Assembly: GCA_910579865.1 (NCBI GenBank)
Contig: CAJTXA010000011.1
Location: 1-64,000, forward strand
DNA: 64,000 bases
Reading direction: 5' to 3'
Source of the DNA: an uncultured Lachnospiraceae bacterium
GTDB lineage: Bacteria; Bacillota; Clostridia; Lachnospirales; Lachnospiraceae
The notes under the pieces are model-generated. The model ran no database searches, had not been told where the DNA came from, and saw nothing but the letters and a program-made list of their open reading frames with translations. Positions 62,198 through 64,000 of the stretch are shown piece by piece. Position 1 is the stretch's first letter, and each line of letters begins with the position of its first letter. The position numbers and the translations under genes are program-made.

Positions 62198-62433
62198 ATG
62201 GAACAAACAAATGGTATCAAGAATGTGGTGCGATCCCTGCTGTATTTTCTTATAATACCCTTGAATTTCGAATTGAACGACCTGTAAAAGAAAAATCGCT
62301 TGCTTGGGAACTTGCAAAAGAACACTATCTCTTTTGTAATGATTGTGCTGATTTTTGTACAGAAATTGGTTTATTAAGAGATATTGCAAGCAGTATTTGC
62401 CAAGCAGACACATGGTTTTTTTGGTGGGATTAA
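62198..62433 (+). pseudogene. Frameshifted C-terminal remnant of a DUF4253 protein
   Basis: An ATG with a good GGAG site opens a frame that stops after 29 codons. The overlapping frame, free of stops to 62433, encodes WYQECGAIPAVFSYNTLEFR, then SLAWELAKEHYLFCNDCADF, and ends DTWFFWWD. This is the characteristic DUF4253 ending. The join needs a one- or two-base frameshift in the A-rich start region, and most of the normal protein is missing. DUF4253 often occurs with toxin immunity families. It was not listed as an open frame because it has no start codon in frame. Confidence 0.65.
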
Positions 62434-62438
62434 AAATG

Positions 62439-62480
62439 AGAGCATATAGAAATTAAAAATCTATATGCTCTGTGTGTTTT
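62439..62480 (+). terminator. Terminator after the DUF4253 remnant
   Basis: AGAGCATATAG (62439-62449) pairs perfectly with CTATATGCTCT (62461-62471), followed by GTGTGTTTTTAT. It lies between converging genes. Confidence 0.8.
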
Positions 62481-62484
62481 TATC

Positions 62485-63102
62485 TTATAAAGTAATAATT
62501 GGATTAGCGGCAAGTAAATGCTCTAGTTCTTCTCTTGCTTGTGTATAGTTTTGAAATACAATCCCTGAAAATCCACAAGAAATAGCTCCATCTACATTTT
62601 CTTTTCGATCATCTAAAAACACCGCTTCTTTTGGTTGAATTTGATATTGATTTGCCAAATATTGATAAATCTTTGGATTTGGTTTCATCATTTCTACCTG
62701 ATAAGAAATAACCATTCCATCTACATCCGCAAGAAATGGATAGATCTTTGAATTTGCCTCAAAAGATTGTTGGCCATAATTGGATAAAATCAAAACTTGA
62801 TATCCTCTTTGTTTTAAATCTAAAATCCATGAGTGCGAATATTCATATACTTTTGTAACTACTGTAATCTGATCCCAGAGAAGGTCGACCTCTTGTTCTA
62901 AGCCAGGAACTGCTTTTTTAAATAGTTCCCGAATTTCTAAATTTCCAATTGGTTTTTCATCACATGCTTCCCATAACCCAGAAAAAATGTTCCTTTGAAA
63001 CTGTTCCCTAATTTCTTTTGAGAACCCAAGTTTTTTCATTCCGTTTACTGGATCAAATTCTACTAAAACTTTTCCTAAATCAAATATAACTGTTCGAATC
63101 AT
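62485..63102 (-). CDS. HAD-superfamily phosphatase
   Basis: The 205-residue protein has HAD motif I in VIFDLGKVLVEF (the second nucleophile position is Gly-Lys, as in the YihX-like group), motif II LILSNYG, and motif III/IV in KPNPKIYQYLANQY and FLDDRKENVDGA. It probably dephosphorylates a sugar phosphate, such as glucose 1-phosphate in the YihX group. It lies between miaB and mutS. Confidence 0.85.
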   Translation of the reverse strand: MIRTVIFDLGKVLVEFDPVNGMKKLGFSKEIREQFQRNIFSGLWEACDEKPIGNLEIRELFKKAVPGLEQEVDLLWDQITVVTKVYEYSHSWILDLKQRGYQVLILSNYGQQSFEANSKIYPFLADVDGMVISYQVEMMKPNPKIYQYLANQYQIQPKEAVFLDDRKENVDGAISCGFSGIVFQNYTQAREELEHLLAANPIITL

Positions 63103-63125
63103 ATTCTTCCCTTCTTATCTTTATC

Positions 63126-64000
63126 TTAATTTTCTTTTTCTCCAAGATAATAAAATCCTTTTGCTTTTATTAATTTTACTGGAACGATTGTTCCAATTAA
63201 TTCAATACTTCCTGGAAAATGTACGATTAGATTATTACTTAACCGTCCTGTTACCATTTCTGGATTTTGTGTATTTTGCTCTTCAACTAAAACAAATTCG
63301 GTTTTTCCAACTGCTTTTTCTGTCAACTTAGAAGAAGTTGTTTGTATCTCTGTAAGAAGTCGATGAAATCGTTCCTTTGCTACTTCACTAGGTACTTGAT
63401 CTGGCATATCGGCAGCAGGCGTACCAGAACGTTTCGAATAAAGAAAAGTAAAGGCACTCTCATATTGTACTTGCTTTACAACATCTAATGTCTCTAAAAA
63501 ATCAGCTTCTGTTTCTCCTGGAAATCCAACAATAATATCTGTTGTAATTGAGATATCTGGTATAGCAGTTCGAATTTTTTCTACTAATTTTAAATATTGT
63601 TCTTTTGTATAGTGCCGGTTCATCTTTTTTAAAATTTCTGTACTTCCTGATTGAATTGGCAGGTGAATCTGTTTACATATCTTTTTAGATTGTGCTATCA
63701 CTGCAATTAATTCATCTGATAAATCTTTTGGATGAGGTGTCATAAAACGGATTCGTTCAATTCCATCGATTGCTTCTACTCTTTGTAAAAGCTGTGCAAA
63801 AGTAATAGGCTGTTTAAGTGTTTTTCCATAAGAATTGACATTTTGTCCAAGCAGCATTATTTCTATGACTCCATCTGCTGCCAGTTTTTTTATTTCATTA
63901 AGAATATCCTCTGGATTTCTGCTGCGTTCTCGTCCTCGAACATAAGGTACAATACAATAACTGCAAAAATTATTACAGCCAAACATAATATTTACTCCAG
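63126..64000 (-). CDS. miaB: MiaB tRNA methylthiotransferase (partial)
   Basis: MiaB adds a methylthio group to i6A37 in tRNA. The visible part is the C-terminal two thirds: the radical-SAM cluster motif CNNFCSYCIVPYVRGRERSR, LLGQNVNSYG, TTDIIVGFPGETEADFLET and a C-terminal TRAM domain (VGKTEFVLVEEQ ... GTIVPVKLIKAKGFYYLG). The N-terminal UPF0004 domain lies beyond the right edge. Its partner miaA is in the same block. Confidence 0.95.
   Translation of the reverse strand, partial: GVNIMFGCNNFCSYCIVPYVRGRERSRNPEDILNEIKKLAADGVIEIMLLGQNVNSYGKTLKQPITFAQLLQRVEAIDGIERIRFMTPHPKDLSDELIAVIAQSKKICKQIHLPIQSGSTEILKKMNRHYTKEQYLKLVEKIRTAIPDISITTDIIVGFPGETEADFLETLDVVKQVQYESAFTFLYSKRSGTPAADMPDQVPSEVAKERFHRLLTEIQTTSSKLTEKAVGKTEFVLVEEQNTQNPEMVTGRLSNNLIVHFPGSIELIGTIVPVKLIKAKGFYYLGEKEN

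Noticed and set aside
62090..62413. Minus-strand frames over the mutS-HAD gap
   Set aside because: They are antisense to the DUF4253 remnant and its promoter and lack a family match.
1..64000. CRISPR arrays, rRNA genes and tRNA genes
   Set aside because: No regularly spaced repeat array, no rRNA-like sequence and no convincing tRNA cloverleaf was noticed on reading; a covariance-model scan would be needed to exclude single tRNAs.

Overview
The window is low-GC, AT-rich Firmicutes chromosome. The content points to an anaerobic member of the Lachnospiraceae or a close clostridial relative: SepF and MinCDE together, a DUF4321 protein beside radC, a very large PBP2 in the mre-min block, and a purine pathway ending in separate formyltransferase and cyclohydrolase enzymes. 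This placement is inferred from gene content and gene order. The species cannot be named from the sequence alone.

Left part (1 to 22.5 kb, mostly + strand). The first 1.7 kb is accessory DNA: the tail of a large serine recombinase, a frameshifted IS200/IS605 transposase and an unrecognised gene. Next come housekeeping genes: rplU-prp-rpmA-obgE, yhbY-nadD-yqeK-rsfS, and a lexA gene on the opposite strand with tandem SOS boxes. A small envelope-signalling operon follows (a secreted His-rich protein, an ECF sigma factor and an RsgI-like anti-sigma factor), then a TtcA-type tRNA thiolase, a dif-like palindrome, an IS200-like end remnant, a SUKH protein, the two purine enzymes, a GntR-GntP-dehydratase sugar-acid operon, and an RpiR-regulated beta-glucoside PTS with its phospho-beta-glucosidase.

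Middle part (22.5 to 35 kb). This is a hot spot for insertions and decay. It holds an IS3 element whose second orf carries two internal deletions, an AAA/DUF4143 ATPase flanked by near-identical 20-bp direct repeats, a broken AlbA_2 gene, a DUF6870 gene next to a large serine recombinase, and a tyrosine recombinase. It is followed by a two-component system with an exported protein and by an IclR-kduI-kduD uronate operon.

Right part (35 to 64 kb, almost all - strand). This is dense housekeeping sequence: rluD-lspA-aroB, ylmH-sepF-yggS-hlyD, and then a long cell-shape, division and DNA-repair block. Read in the direction of transcription it runs miaB, a HAD phosphatase, mutS, a UDP-sugar pyrophosphorylase, mutL, miaA, a methionine-gamma-lyase-like enzyme, DUF4321, radC, mreBCD, PBP2, minCDE, rodA, mgsA and a lipoprotein DD-carboxypeptidase. 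The MreBCD-PBP2-RodA elongation machinery sits directly beside the MinCDE site-selection system. A decayed DUF4253 gene is stranded between mutS and the HAD gene.

The most unusual elements are the His-rich/ECF/RsgI-like module, the split end of the purine pathway, the dif-like palindrome next to an IS200-type end, and a methylglyoxal synthase homologue with several active-site substitutions.
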